Part shown: piece after piece, positions 19,350-27,230 of the stretch
How the letters are laid out: each line of letters opens with the position of its first letter
Numbering within the stretch: the stretch's first letter is position 1
NCBI RefSeq assembly: GCF_003600155.1
Contig: NZ_QWLD01000040.1
Span: forward strand, 372,001-436,000
Direction of reading: 5' to 3'
Source of the DNA: Nesterenkonia muleiensis
GTDB lineage: Bacteria; Actinomycetota; Actinomycetes; Actinomycetales; Micrococcaceae
Length of the DNA: 64,000 bases
Translations under genes and position numbers: made by a program
The notes under the pieces: model-generated
Seen by the model: the letters and a program-made list of their open reading frames with translations, nothing else
Databases searched by the model: none
Told to the model about the DNA's origin: nothing

Positions 19350-20935
19350 ATGCAGAGTCTCAGCGGCTCAAGGTGGCACGCAGCGTCTACCTGGGCAGGG
19401 AGGGCGCCCCGACGGCCGGTGACCGCTGGTTCTCGCTGTATCTCATCGCTTTTGTCACCGGCTTCTACATTGTCCCGCTGGCCTACGTGATCGGTGATTT
19501 TCTGGATGAGGGCTTCGCCTTCGGCATCACCTCGGGCGGCTCCCTTCCCTTCGCGACCGCCGGGCTCGCACTGCTCGGCCTCGGTGCGCTGTGGGGCGGC
19601 CGACTGCAGGGGCCGGCGTTTCTCACGCCATTTCTGGCACATACCCTGTTGGCCACAGGGATCAGCAGGAGACGCGTCCTGGTCCGCCCGACCATTTCGG
19701 CTGTCACCGGTGCCGCGCTGGTGGTGTGCGCTGTGGCCGCGGTCGGCCTCTTCGCCTTGACCCATGCCGGGGTCTGGGGCTGGGAGAGGTTCTGGCTGCT
19801 GGTGCTGGCGGCCCTTCTGGGAGGACTGCACCTGGGACTGCTGGCGTTCTTGGGTCAGCGGCTGGGGACCGGGTGGTTGGTGGTTGTCAGCGCTGTCATC
19901 CTGTTTTTCGGAGCCCTTGGGCTCCTTGTTCCGGCAGGTTTCGCTGCATCACCGTTCGGATGGGCTGCGGCGCTGTGGACGGGGGAATCTTCCTGGCTGG
20001 CCGCTGCCTTGGCGCTCACGGCAGCGGCGGGACTTGTGCTTCTGGTCGCAGAGCCCTCAGCTCTGGGGCGGCTGCCGGCGGCTCGTGTCCTGAGGCAGAG
20101 CCGCCGCTTCTCCGATGCGAGACTCTTCAGCTCGACGGGAAACATCAACGACGCCGTGGAGCTTTTCAGGGCCCGGCCGAGTCACCGCCTGCACCGGAGG
20201 GCTGTCACAACCGGCCCGGCACTGCTGAGCGGACTCCGTCAGGATCTTGTGGGCGCCGTTCGGTCCCCGGTCTCCACCCTATCGGCAGTGGTGCTGGTCC
20301 CCTCCGGTGCTGCCCTGCTGGCTGCGATCTCACCGGCCATCAGTGCGAGTTTCGCAGACAGTCGTCTCCTGGTCTCTGTCCCTGGGGGCCTACTCGGAGC
20401 GCTTCTGCTGTTCTTCGGCACTGGAAGTCTGACGGAGGGTTGGCGGCAGATGAAGAACGAGTTCGACGCCGCCGCGCTCTTCGGGTGGTCGGCCTCTGCG
20501 GCCTTTGCCCGCCGCCTACTGTGGCCTGTGCTGGGTACGGCCGTTCTGTCCGTCTTAGGTGCTGTGGCCGTCGTCGTGCTCTCTGGTCCTGAAGGAGTCG
20601 GATGGAAGTCTGTGGGATGGTCGTTGTCGCTGGCAGCAGTGGTTCTGGCCGCTCGGTTCTTCCAGTCGATGCGCAACCGGGACGTCCCGGTGGAGTTTCT
20701 GGCACCTACTGTCATCCCTGGCGGAATGGATCTCTCCGCGGTGAAGATTCTGGTGTGGCTTGGTGACGGCATCATTCTCGCCATGACTGGAGTGCTGGCC
20801 GCTGTGGTGCTCCCGTGGGAGCTTGCCCCGCTGATGGCAGTTCTGGGAGCGTTGGTCATGATAGCGCTGGTGTGGGGTTGGGCCAGAACAGGTCAGCGCT
20901 TCTTCGCTCGGTCACCGCGGATCAGACATGGCTGA
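19346..20935 (+). CDS. Large polytopic membrane protein, probable permease partner (DUF6297-like)
   Basis: 529 residues with about twelve hydrophobic stretches (for example FVTGFYIVPLAYVIGDF, AALVVCAVAAVGLFAL, LLVLAALLGGLHLGLLAFL). No catalytic motif is seen. The arrangement, directly overlapping a single-domain ABC ATPase by ATGA, makes it the likely membrane half of that transporter. It resembles actinobacterial proteins described as DUF6297; that family name is from memory of its pattern and should be checked. A linker region around residues 250-285 (LRQSRRFSDARLFSSTGNIN) separates two membrane halves, which could mean an internal duplication. The substrate is unknown. Confidence 0.7.
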   Translation: MNAESQRLKVARSVYLGREGAPTAGDRWFSLYLIAFVTGFYIVPLAYVIGDFLDEGFAFGITSGGSLPFATAGLALLGLGALWGGRLQGPAFLTPFLAHTLLATGISRRRVLVRPTISAVTGAALVVCAVAAVGLFALTHAGVWGWERFWLLVLAALLGGLHLGLLAFLGQRLGTGWLVVVSAVILFFGALGLLVPAGFAASPFGWAAALWTGESSWLAAALALTAAAGLVLLVAEPSALGRLPAARVLRQSRRFSDARLFSSTGNINDAVELFRARPSHRLHRRAVTTGPALLSGLRQDLVGAVRSPVSTLSAVVLVPSGAALLAAISPAISASFADSRLLVSVPGGLLGALLLFFGTGSLTEGWRQMKNEFDAAALFGWSASAAFARRLLWPVLGTAVLSVLGAVAVVVLSGPEGVGWKSVGWSLSLAAVVLAARFFQSMRNRDVPVEFLAPTVIPGGMDLSAVKILVWLGDGIILAMTGVLAAVVLPWELAPLMAVLGALVMIALVWGWARTGQRFFARSPRIRHG

Positions 20936-21007
20936 TGACTCCACAGCCCACAGATTCCATCAGGTGGTGCCGGCGGCACTGCACACACCCCTGACGCGTA
21001 CTGAGAA

Positions 21008-21685
21008 TCATGCATCGACCCAGTCGACGCCGTCCGGGGTGAGAGAGGCGGTTCCCGAACTCATCGTCGCCGCGTAGGTGGTCAGTCGGGCGACGTCGTC
21101 GGTTCGATCCGGCACTGCCAGACTGAGCAGGGCACTGTCCGGTGCAAAGGTGTAATCGATGCCAAGGACCGTGACCTCCGCGGTGCGCAGCTCATTCTCC
21201 CAGCGTCCGGCCACAGCGACCGGGGCGGCGAGGGTGAACCGGCGCATGCGCTGACGGGTGCGGAAGACGCCCTGAGCACGAGCCAGCCCGACAACGCCGA
21301 CCACTGAGTCCGAATAGGCGCTCACCAACCCGCCGGCGCCCAGAAGCGTACCGCCGAACCAGCGGACCACCACCACCACGACGTCGCTGAAGTCTCGGGG
21401 ACCAGTGGGCATCCCCGCTTTGGTGAGTGCTTCCAGCAGCGGGGCGCCGGCAGTTCCTGAGGGCTCGCCGTCGTCGTTGGCCCGCTGGATTCTGCGGTCA
21501 TGGCCGAGGACCCACGCCGAGCAGTGGTGGCGAGCGGTGTGGTGTTCCTTGCGCAGCTCACCGACCAACTGATGGGCATCATCGGCAGTCTCGGCACGGC
21601 GCATCACGGTGAGGAACCGTGACTTCTTCCGCTCAAGCTCGGCGACGACCTCAGCGCCGGCGGTGAGGACGGTGTAGGAGGTCAT
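21008..21685 (-). CDS. YigZ/IMPACT family protein
   Basis: 225 residues. The N-terminal UPF0029 (IMPACT) domain has KKSRFL, HHCSAWVLG and the signature ANDDGEPSGTAGAPLLEAL; the C-terminal DUF1949-like domain is present (about 145-225). Eukaryotic IMPACT modulates translation via Gcn2; the bacterial role is uncertain. The ATG (21683-21685) follows directly on the TGA of a 24-codon reading frame that is the 5' end of a butanediol-dehydrogenase-like gene. The ribosome site for yigZ would then lie inside that frame (TTGAGGAGATC), unusually far from the ATG, so coupling to the short frame is plausible. Confidence 0.9.
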   Translation of the reverse strand: MTSYTVLTAGAEVVAELERKKSRFLTVMRRAETADDAHQLVGELRKEHHTARHHCSAWVLGHDRRIQRANDDGEPSGTAGAPLLEALTKAGMPTGPRDFSDVVVVVVRWFGGTLLGAGGLVSAYSDSVVGVVGLARAQGVFRTRQRMRRFTLAAPVAVAGRWENELRTAEVTVLGIDYTFAPDSALLSLAVPDRTDDVARLTTYAATMSSGTASLTPDGVDWVDA

Positions 21686-21760
21686 TCAGGCACGCGGATC
21701 TATCAGTCCGATCTCCTCAATACGAATGTCCTTGCGGTCGTAGTAGCGGGCTGCGCGCAT
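21686..21760 (-). pseudogene. 24-codon remnant of a (R,R)-butanediol dehydrogenase-like gene, upstream of yigZ
   Basis: From ATG 21758-21760 with a good AAGGAG site the frame reads MRAARYYDRKDIRIEEI, then GLIDPRA and stop. The first 17 residues match the usual N-terminus of zinc-dependent 2,3-butanediol dehydrogenases. The next residues do not continue the family, and the stop (21686-21688) touches the yigZ ATG. I read it as the 5' stub of a deleted dehydrogenase gene that kept its start signals and now leads into yigZ. It may be translated as a leader peptide. It lies 27 nt downstream of the monooxygenase gene. Confidence 0.6.
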
Positions 21761-21787
21761 GTTTGGTCTCCTTCACATCAATTCGCT

Positions 21788-23578
21788 TCAGTACGGATGG
21801 TATGTGGGCTGCAGGCCATACACCGGGGTCTCGGCTCCTTCGTACCTGGCCTTGATCTGAATGGCCAGGTACTTCGAATAGTGCCTGGACTGATGCAGAT
21901 TTCCACCGTGGAACCAGAGATTGGCCACATTGGTGGGCTTCCACATGTTGCGCAGTTCCCCTTCCCATGGGCCGGGGTCCCGCGTGGTGCCTGAACCGTA
22001 GCCCCAGCACTTACCCACTTGCTCAGCTACCTCTGGGGAGATGATCTCGCGCAGCCACTGGTTCATGGACCCGTAGCCGGTGGCGTACACCACGAGGTCG
22101 GCCGACAGCTCAGTGCCGTCCTCCAGCATCACGGAGTTCTCCGTGAGCCGGTCGACCTGCCCCCTGGCCAGGCTGATCTCGCCGTCGATCACCAGCTGTG
22201 AGGCTCCCACGTCGATATAGTATCCCGACCCTCTGCGCAGGTACTTCACGAAGAGCCCTGAGCCGTCCTCACCGAAGTCCAGTTCGAACCCGGCCTTCTT
22301 CAGGTCACTGTAGAAACCGGCGTCGCGCTCACGAATCTCGTTGAACGCCTCGCGCTGGACATCCGGGAGAAGCCGGTAGGGCCAGGAGGCGAAGATGCGG
22401 TCCGCCCGATGAGCATCGATTCCCCGAGCCACTGCCTCCTCCGAGTACAGTGGCCCCAGCACCACATCCATCAAAGAGTCACTGCGCACAATATGCGTGG
22501 AGGAGCGCTGCACCATGGTGACTTCCGCTCCCTGCTCCCAGAGTGAGGCACAGATGTCGTGGGCGGAGTTGTTGGAACCGATCACCACCGCGCGTTTGCC
22601 CTGATATTGCGGTCCGCCGCGATGCTCGGCAGAGTGATGCTGCTCGCCGCAGAAGCTGTCCTGGCCCGGCAATTGTGGAGTTCGCGGGTATCCGGAGACG
22701 CCAAGTGCGAAGATCAGGTGCGTGGGGGTCAGCGTCACCGTTTCGCCGTCGCGGTCCACCTGGACCCGCCAGTGTCCCTCTGTCTGGTCCCACTGGGCAT
22801 CGGTGCAGGTGGTGCGCGACCAGTAGTTGAGCTCCATCAGCTCCACGTAGTGCTTCAGCCAGTCGGCGATCTTGTCCTTGGCGGGAAACACCGGCCAGTT
22901 GTCGGGGAAGTTCAGATAGGGGAGGTGGTCGTACCAGACCGGGTCGTGCAGATGCAGGGACTTGTAGCGGTTCCGCCAGGCATCGCCGGGGGCTTCATGC
23001 CGGTCCACCACCAGGGTTGGAACCCCCACATTGTGCAGCCGGGCAGCGAGGCCGATCCCGCCCTGACCGCCGCCGACGATCAGCGCGTAGGGCTGCTGGC
23101 TACGACCCATCGCCGCATGCTGCTCAGCCCGTTGCTCCAACCAGGTCTTCCGCCCCCGGTAGATGTGGTGCTGTACCCCCTGCGGTCGGCGCGGCCCCAC
23201 CGCGTCCTCGAAACCCTGGAGTTCTTCGGCAGCAGTCAGCAGAGTCCATGCCTTGCCGTCCCTGATGCGTACCAAGCCGATGCCCCGGACTGTGGCAGTC
23301 TCGAAGCCCAGCCATGCGGTGACAGTGCCGTCCTCGTCCTGCTCCGCCGGTTCAGTGAGGTGCCAGTGGCGTGGCTGGATGTGCGGAGCGGTGAGTGCAA
23401 CCAGCTCCCGGATGGCCTCAGCTCCTTCTGCAGTGTGCAGGTTCCAGGTGAAAGCCACGAAGTCCCGCCAGAATCCAGCGGGTTCGAACAGGCCGGCGAC
23501 CTCTGCGGCGTCGTTGTTCTCCAGCGCTGCGCTGAAGCTGGCGAGCCATTCCTGGGCGGTGGTATCTGCGGTGGACAT
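21788..23578 (-). CDS. Flavin-containing monooxygenase with N-terminal NTF2-like domain
   Basis: 596 residues. Residues 1-130 or so (EWLASFSAALENNDAAEVAGLF, FTWNLHTAEGAEAIRELV) look like an NTF2/SnoaL-type fold. From about residue 165 a class B flavin monooxygenase follows: FAD site YALIVGGGQGGIGLAARL, the FxGxxxHSAEH fingerprint in FCGEQHHSAEHRGG, NADPH site AVVIGSNNSAHDICASLW, and a C-terminal VVYATGYGSMNQWL. It would oxygenate a small nucleophilic or ketone substrate with NADPH and O2; the substrate is unknown. ATG 23576-23578 is chosen over an upstream in-frame start. It is divergent from a GAF-domain regulator; a CRP-like palindrome lies between them. Confidence 0.88.
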   Translation of the reverse strand: MSTADTTAQEWLASFSAALENNDAAEVAGLFEPAGFWRDFVAFTWNLHTAEGAEAIRELVALTAPHIQPRHWHLTEPAEQDEDGTVTAWLGFETATVRGIGLVRIRDGKAWTLLTAAEELQGFEDAVGPRRPQGVQHHIYRGRKTWLEQRAEQHAAMGRSQQPYALIVGGGQGGIGLAARLHNVGVPTLVVDRHEAPGDAWRNRYKSLHLHDPVWYDHLPYLNFPDNWPVFPAKDKIADWLKHYVELMELNYWSRTTCTDAQWDQTEGHWRVQVDRDGETVTLTPTHLIFALGVSGYPRTPQLPGQDSFCGEQHHSAEHRGGPQYQGKRAVVIGSNNSAHDICASLWEQGAEVTMVQRSSTHIVRSDSLMDVVLGPLYSEEAVARGIDAHRADRIFASWPYRLLPDVQREAFNEIRERDAGFYSDLKKAGFELDFGEDGSGLFVKYLRRGSGYYIDVGASQLVIDGEISLARGQVDRLTENSVMLEDGTELSADLVVYATGYGSMNQWLREIISPEVAEQVGKCWGYGSGTTRDPGPWEGELRNMWKPTNVANLWFHGGNLHQSRHYSKYLAIQIKARYEGAETPVYGLQPTYHPY

Positions 23579-23658
23579 GGTGTTCTTCCTTCCGGTGGTG
23601 AGTGCTGAGGATCCGGCGGGCACCGTGACTGTTCAGACCACGGTGCAGCGCGTATGGT

Positions 23659-23672
23659 GTGATCAAGATCAC
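23659..23672. promoter_or_regulatory. CRP/GlxR-like palindrome, site 1
   Basis: GTGATCAAGATCAC is a perfect inverted repeat that fits GTGA-N6-TCAC; the flank gives TGTGATCAAGATCACG. It lies between the monooxygenase gene (start 81 nt away) and the divergent GAF regulator gene (start 33 nt away). Two similar sites occur at 25853 and 27187. Confidence 0.65.
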
Positions 23673-23704
23673 GTGCAGCTCCACGCTATGGGCAGGAGGG
23701 TCGC

Positions 23705-24778
23705 ATGACCGTTGCAGCGCAGGCCACGGAGAATCCGGCCGCCTGGGACCGGTGCCGCAGGGCGGGGCTGAGCCGGGAGATCACCGGACCTCGTCACGTC
23801 AGTCCGGCATCAGAGATTGAGGAACGACGACGCCGCAGTCCACTGAGCGCGGTCGCCGCACCCGTCCGGGATGCACTGGTGCGCGCCACCAGCCACGACC
23901 ATGTGCTGATCCTCACCGATGCCCGGGGCAGCGTCATCACCCGTCACGGCACCGCCGCAGCATTGGGGGCCGCAGAGCGCATCGGTTTCGACGAGGGCGC
24001 GGACTGGTCTGAGACCAGCGTGGGGACCAATGCCATCTCTGAGGCACTGCGGCTCAGTGGGGCTGCCTACGTCTCGGGAGAGGGGCACTTCGCGTATTCG
24101 CACGCCGACTGGACCTGTATGGCGGCTCCGGTCTACCACCCCAACGGCGGAGATCTGCTGGGAGTTCTGGACGTCTCCGGCCCAAGAGCCCAACTGGGCC
24201 AGGATGTCATCGGCATGGTGCGGATGACCGCGTTGCTGGCTGAAGAAATGCTGAGAATCGTCGTCCCGGATGTCCAGGACCCAGCGGAGATGGTGCGGCT
24301 GCGCCTGCTGGGTGCTCAGCCAGCAGTGCGAATAGGCGGTGGGCCGTGGCGGAAGCTGCCGCCGCGTACAGCAGAGATTCTGGCTGTACTGAGCTCCCGC
24401 GCCCGGGGGTTCACCTCCACCGAGCTGGCCTCCGAGCTCTATGGTGACGACGGGCGCCCAGGAACAGTTCGCTCAGAGATGCACCGGCTTCGCAAGCGGC
24501 TGGGACCGATCATCAGCTCTGAGCCGTATCGCTTTGCTGAGGGTTTGCGCACCGTCTCGGATGTCCATGATGTTGAAGAGGCGTTAGTCCGGGAGGAGGT
24601 TGACACTCTGTTGCGCCATTACACTCAGCCGCTGCTGCCTGCCTCGGCCGGCGAGCATCTGGTCCGATGGCGGGCCTCGCTGGACAACCGCGCCAACCAG
24701 TTGCTCGCCGACTTCGGCAGCACCTCCCAACGCGCTCAGTGGGCGCAGACGGAGATGGCCTGGCAGCAGCAGGTATGA
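23705..24778 (+). CDS. GAF-domain transcriptional regulator (AcoR N-terminal type, no AAA+ domain)
   Basis: 357 residues. The N-terminus resembles AcoR-type activators: SWxR-like opening (WDRCRRAGLSREI), VLILTDARGSVITRHG, GFDEGADWSETSVGTNAI, then HFAYSHADWTCMAAPVYHPNGG and LLGVLDVSG. The central sigma-54 AAA+ domain of classical AcoR is missing. Instead residues about 215-275 look like a winged helix (RTAEILAVLSSRARGFTSTEL, VRSEMHRLRKRLG). It probably senses a small ligand and controls the divergent monooxygenase gene and/or the alcohol genes. The paralogue at 25879 has the same layout. It converges on adhP, and an inverted repeat covers both stops. Confidence 0.8.
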   Translation: MTVAAQATENPAAWDRCRRAGLSREITGPRHVSPASEIEERRRRSPLSAVAAPVRDALVRATSHDHVLILTDARGSVITRHGTAAALGAAERIGFDEGADWSETSVGTNAISEALRLSGAAYVSGEGHFAYSHADWTCMAAPVYHPNGGDLLGVLDVSGPRAQLGQDVIGMVRMTALLAEEMLRIVVPDVQDPAEMVRLRLLGAQPAVRIGGGPWRKLPPRTAEILAVLSSRARGFTSTELASELYGDDGRPGTVRSEMHRLRKRLGPIISSEPYRFAEGLRTVSDVHDVEEALVREEVDTLLRHYTQPLLPASAGEHLVRWRASLDNRANQLLADFGSTSQRAQWAQTEMAWQQQV

Positions 24779-24792
24779 CCTCCTGAGGTCAT
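24775..24792. terminator. Inverted repeat spanning both stops of convergent genes
   Basis: ATGACCTC (24775-24782) and GAGGTCAT (24785-24792) are perfect complements with two bases between them. The stop of the GAF regulator (24776-24778) and the stop of adhP (24789-24791) both lie inside it. No T tract follows, so a terminator role is only suggested. Confidence 0.4.
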
Positions 24793-25814
24793 GCCCCGTA
24801 GTCGATGACGACCCGACCATCGATTTTGCCGTGGTGCATCTCGTCGAACACGGCGTTGATGTCACCCAGCGGGCGCTTGGAGTATGTGGGGTGGATCAGC
24901 CCACGGGCGTAGAAGTCCAAGGCTTCGACCATATCCTGGCGGGTTCCGACGATGGACCCGCGAATCGTGAGCCCCTTGAGCACGATGTCGAAGATCGGAG
25001 CGGGAAAGTCTCCGGGGGGCAATCCGTTGAAGACGATCGTGCCGCCGCGGCGGGTCATACTGATCGCCTGACCGAAGGCACTGGGGTGCACTGCAGTGAC
25101 CAGCACCCCGTGGGCCCCACCGACCCGCTCTAGGATCTCATGGGCAGGATCCACGCCGTTGGCGTTCAACGCGATCTCGGCACCGTGCTTTTTGGCCAGC
25201 GCCAGCTTGTCGTCAGCGATGTCGACGGCAATGACCCGCATGCCCATGGCCACCGCGTACTGAACGGCAATATGGCCCAGCCCGCCGATCCCGGAGATGA
25301 CCACCCACTGGCCGGGCCGCACCCCGGTCATCTTCAGTCCCTTGTAGACGGTGACTCCGGCGCACAGAACCGGGGCAATCTCGTGCGGATCAGAACCCTC
25401 AGGAATGGCGGCGGCGTAGCGTGCCTCTACCAGCATGTACTCCCCGAAGGACCCGTCTGTGGAGTATCCGCCGTTGGTCTGCTCCTCGCACAGGGTCTCC
25501 CATCCGGTGCGGCAGTGCTCACAGACTCCGCAGGCGTTCCACAGCCAGGCGTTGCCCACCAGTTGACCAACCTCTAGGGTGGTGACGCCCTTGCCGACCT
25601 TCTCCACGGTGCCGACTCCCTCGTGACCGGGAACGAAAGGGGGTGAGGGCTTGATCGGCCAGTCACCCTCTGCTGCGTGCAGATCGGTGTGGCACACCCC
25701 CGAGGCGATCAGCTTCACCAGGGCCTGGCCGGGCCCCGGCTCGGGCAGCGGATACTCGGTGACGGCAAGTTCCTTGCCGAAGTCTTGAACTACTGCTGCT
25801 GTCATGGTGGACAT
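24789..25814 (-). CDS. adhP: Zinc-dependent alcohol dehydrogenase, AdhP type
   Basis: 341 residues. Oxidises ethanol and similar primary alcohols to aldehydes with NAD+. Catalytic zinc ligands are in GVCHTDLHAAEGDW, GHEGVG and the later Cys in VLCAGVTVYKG. The structural zinc set is CGVCEHCRTGWETLC and the NAD fold is VISGIGGLGHIAVQYA. The start at 25812-25814 (MSTMTAAVV) has an AAAGGAG site five bases upstream, better than the farther in-frame start at 25850. It lies 64 nt downstream of the second GAF regulator on the same strand; that gap carries a CRP-like site and a long inverted repeat. Together with the aldehyde dehydrogenase it would convert ethanol to acetate. Confidence 0.94.
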   Translation of the reverse strand: MSTMTAAVVQDFGKELAVTEYPLPEPGPGQALVKLIASGVCHTDLHAAEGDWPIKPSPPFVPGHEGVGTVEKVGKGVTTLEVGQLVGNAWLWNACGVCEHCRTGWETLCEEQTNGGYSTDGSFGEYMLVEARYAAAIPEGSDPHEIAPVLCAGVTVYKGLKMTGVRPGQWVVISGIGGLGHIAVQYAVAMGMRVIAVDIADDKLALAKKHGAEIALNANGVDPAHEILERVGGAHGVLVTAVHPSAFGQAISMTRRGGTIVFNGLPPGDFPAPIFDIVLKGLTIRGSIVGTRQDMVEALDFYARGLIHPTYSKRPLGDINAVFDEMHHGKIDGRVVIDYGA

Positions 25815-25827
25815 GGCAACTCCTTTG

Positions 25828-25856
25828 TCACAAGTGCTCAATATGGTCACTTGTGA
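25828..25856. promoter_or_regulatory. Inverted repeat over the probable adhP promoter
   Basis: TCACAAGTG (25828-25836) and CACTTGTGA (25848-25856) are perfect 9-bp arms around an 11-base spacer. On the adhP strand the spacer contains CATATT, a possible -10 box. The distal arm overlaps the CRP-like site at 25853-25866. This looks like an operator for a dimeric regulator, perhaps one of the two GAF proteins. Confidence 0.55.
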
Positions 25857-25866
25857 TGTTAGTCAC
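25853..25866. promoter_or_regulatory. CRP/GlxR-like palindrome, site 2
   Basis: GTGATGTTAGTCAC, with flanks TGTGATGTTAGTCACG, fits GTGA-N6-TCAC. It is 39 nt upstream of the adhP start and just past the stop side of the GAF regulator gene. Confidence 0.6.
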
Positions 25867-25878
25867 GCTCAGGTTGCG

Positions 25879-27069
25879 TCAACGTTGCATGCGTGCCACG
25901 AGCGCGGCTCTTTGCGGTGATTCTGCCGGCAGCAGCTGCAGTGCGGTGTAGACGGCCTGTTCATCGGCCGCCGCTTCAGGAAGCTGGAGGTAGCGGCAGA
26001 GCTGCTCAGCGGTGCCATCGGCCAGGATCGATTCGCGCACCAGCGCTGAGAGCTGACTGCGCAGCTCCAGAATTCCCGGTGATTCTGAGGCCGGCAGCAG
26101 AACACCGCCGTACACATCCAGTGCGGTGTCCCGGTCCCCGGCGGTGACCGCTGTGAGCACCGTCAGGGCATCCAGGTCTATAGCTGATGAGAGTCTGTAG
26201 GGTCTGGACTGCAGGTCCAATCCGGCGGCAGCAGGCGAGTTGCGCAGCACGCGCCTGAGCCGGACGATCTCTGCCCGGAGCGCCACCTCGTGCCCAGGTT
26301 CTCCGAACAGGAACTCGGCCAGGGCTCCGGCACTGAGTCCGTTCTGTCCGTTGTGGGCATGCCAGGCCAGCAGGACCAGAATCTCGGCGTGCCGCAGGCT
26401 CAGCGCCTCGCGGGCTGATGCCACCCCCAGCTGTGGCCGCACGGTGCCAAGGGTGGTCAGCTGCGGCAATCCGGTGTCCGCCGGAAGCACCTTCAGCTCC
26501 GCCTCAGCCGCCGATACCGCAGCATAGATCAGCGGAAGCGAATGGGTTGCCACCGCCTTCTCATCACCCGTGAGGTCGACCACACCGAGCAGGCGGCCGG
26601 TGTGGGGGTTGCGGATAGGTGCTGCCGAGCAGGAGAACTGATGTGCTGAATAGGCGAAATGCTCCTCCTGGCGTACCTGGGATCCGCGGCCGGTGGCCAG
26701 TGCGAGGCCGGGGGCTGAGGTGCCGATGGCTTCTTCGGACCATGTGGCGCCGGCCTGGAAGGCCGATGATTCTGCCCGGTGCATGGAGTGGCGGTCACCG
26801 TCCACCCAGAGCAGGCGGCCCTCGGCGTCACCGATGGCCACAATGAGCCCGGCCTCGGCGGCCGGTTGTATCAGCAGGCGCTGGAAGATGGGAAGGACCA
26901 GGGACAGCGGGTGGGTGCTTCGGTAGGACTGCAGGTCGTTTCCGGCCATCTCCACAGGTGCCAGCGCGGCACCGGGATCAGGGAGGAACTGAGCTGAGCG
27001 CTGCCAGGAATCACGCAGCTCAGGCTTCAGCGCGGCCCAGGTCTGCGGTTCATCGGGGGTTGCCTTCAT
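25879..27069 (-). CDS. GAF-domain transcriptional regulator, second copy
   Basis: 396 residues with the same layout as the regulator at 23705: an opening RDSWQRSAQFLPDP, a GAF core (LIVAIGDAEGRLLWVDGDR, AGATWSEEAIGTSAPGLAL, HFAYSAHQFSCSAAPIRNPHTG, LLGVVDLTG) and a C-terminal winged-helix-like part (LSLRHAEILVLLAWHA, ALRAEIVRLRRVLRN). No AAA+ or Fis domain. It is 64 nt upstream of adhP on the same strand and divergent from the aldehyde dehydrogenase gene, so it is the best candidate activator of ethanol use. Ligand unknown; an aldehyde, alcohol or acetoin would fit the family. Confidence 0.82.
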   Translation of the reverse strand: MKATPDEPQTWAALKPELRDSWQRSAQFLPDPGAALAPVEMAGNDLQSYRSTHPLSLVLPIFQRLLIQPAAEAGLIVAIGDAEGRLLWVDGDRHSMHRAESSAFQAGATWSEEAIGTSAPGLALATGRGSQVRQEEHFAYSAHQFSCSAAPIRNPHTGRLLGVVDLTGDEKAVATHSLPLIYAAVSAAEAELKVLPADTGLPQLTTLGTVRPQLGVASAREALSLRHAEILVLLAWHAHNGQNGLSAGALAEFLFGEPGHEVALRAEIVRLRRVLRNSPAAAGLDLQSRPYRLSSAIDLDALTVLTAVTAGDRDTALDVYGGVLLPASESPGILELRSQLSALVRESILADGTAEQLCRYLQLPEAAADEQAVYTALQLLPAESPQRAALVARMQR

Positions 27070-27186
27070 TTATGCCCAACTCCTTTCCGCTCTCAGAGTG
27101 TGTGCCTTATCACAGTCTAGACGAGATCGGGGCGCGGGGGTGTGCAACCTTGTTGCAACCCGCGCGGACATAGGATGATGGATACC

Positions 27187-27200
27187 GTGATGCAGGTCAC
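27187..27200. promoter_or_regulatory. CRP/GlxR-like palindrome, site 3
   Basis: GTGATGCAGGTCAC, followed by A, fits GTGA-N6-TCACA. It is 31 nt upstream of the aldehyde dehydrogenase ATG and on the far side of the divergent GAF regulator start (27069). Confidence 0.6.
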
Positions 27201-27230
27201 AGTCTTTGGTTCACAGATGAAGGAGTCATC

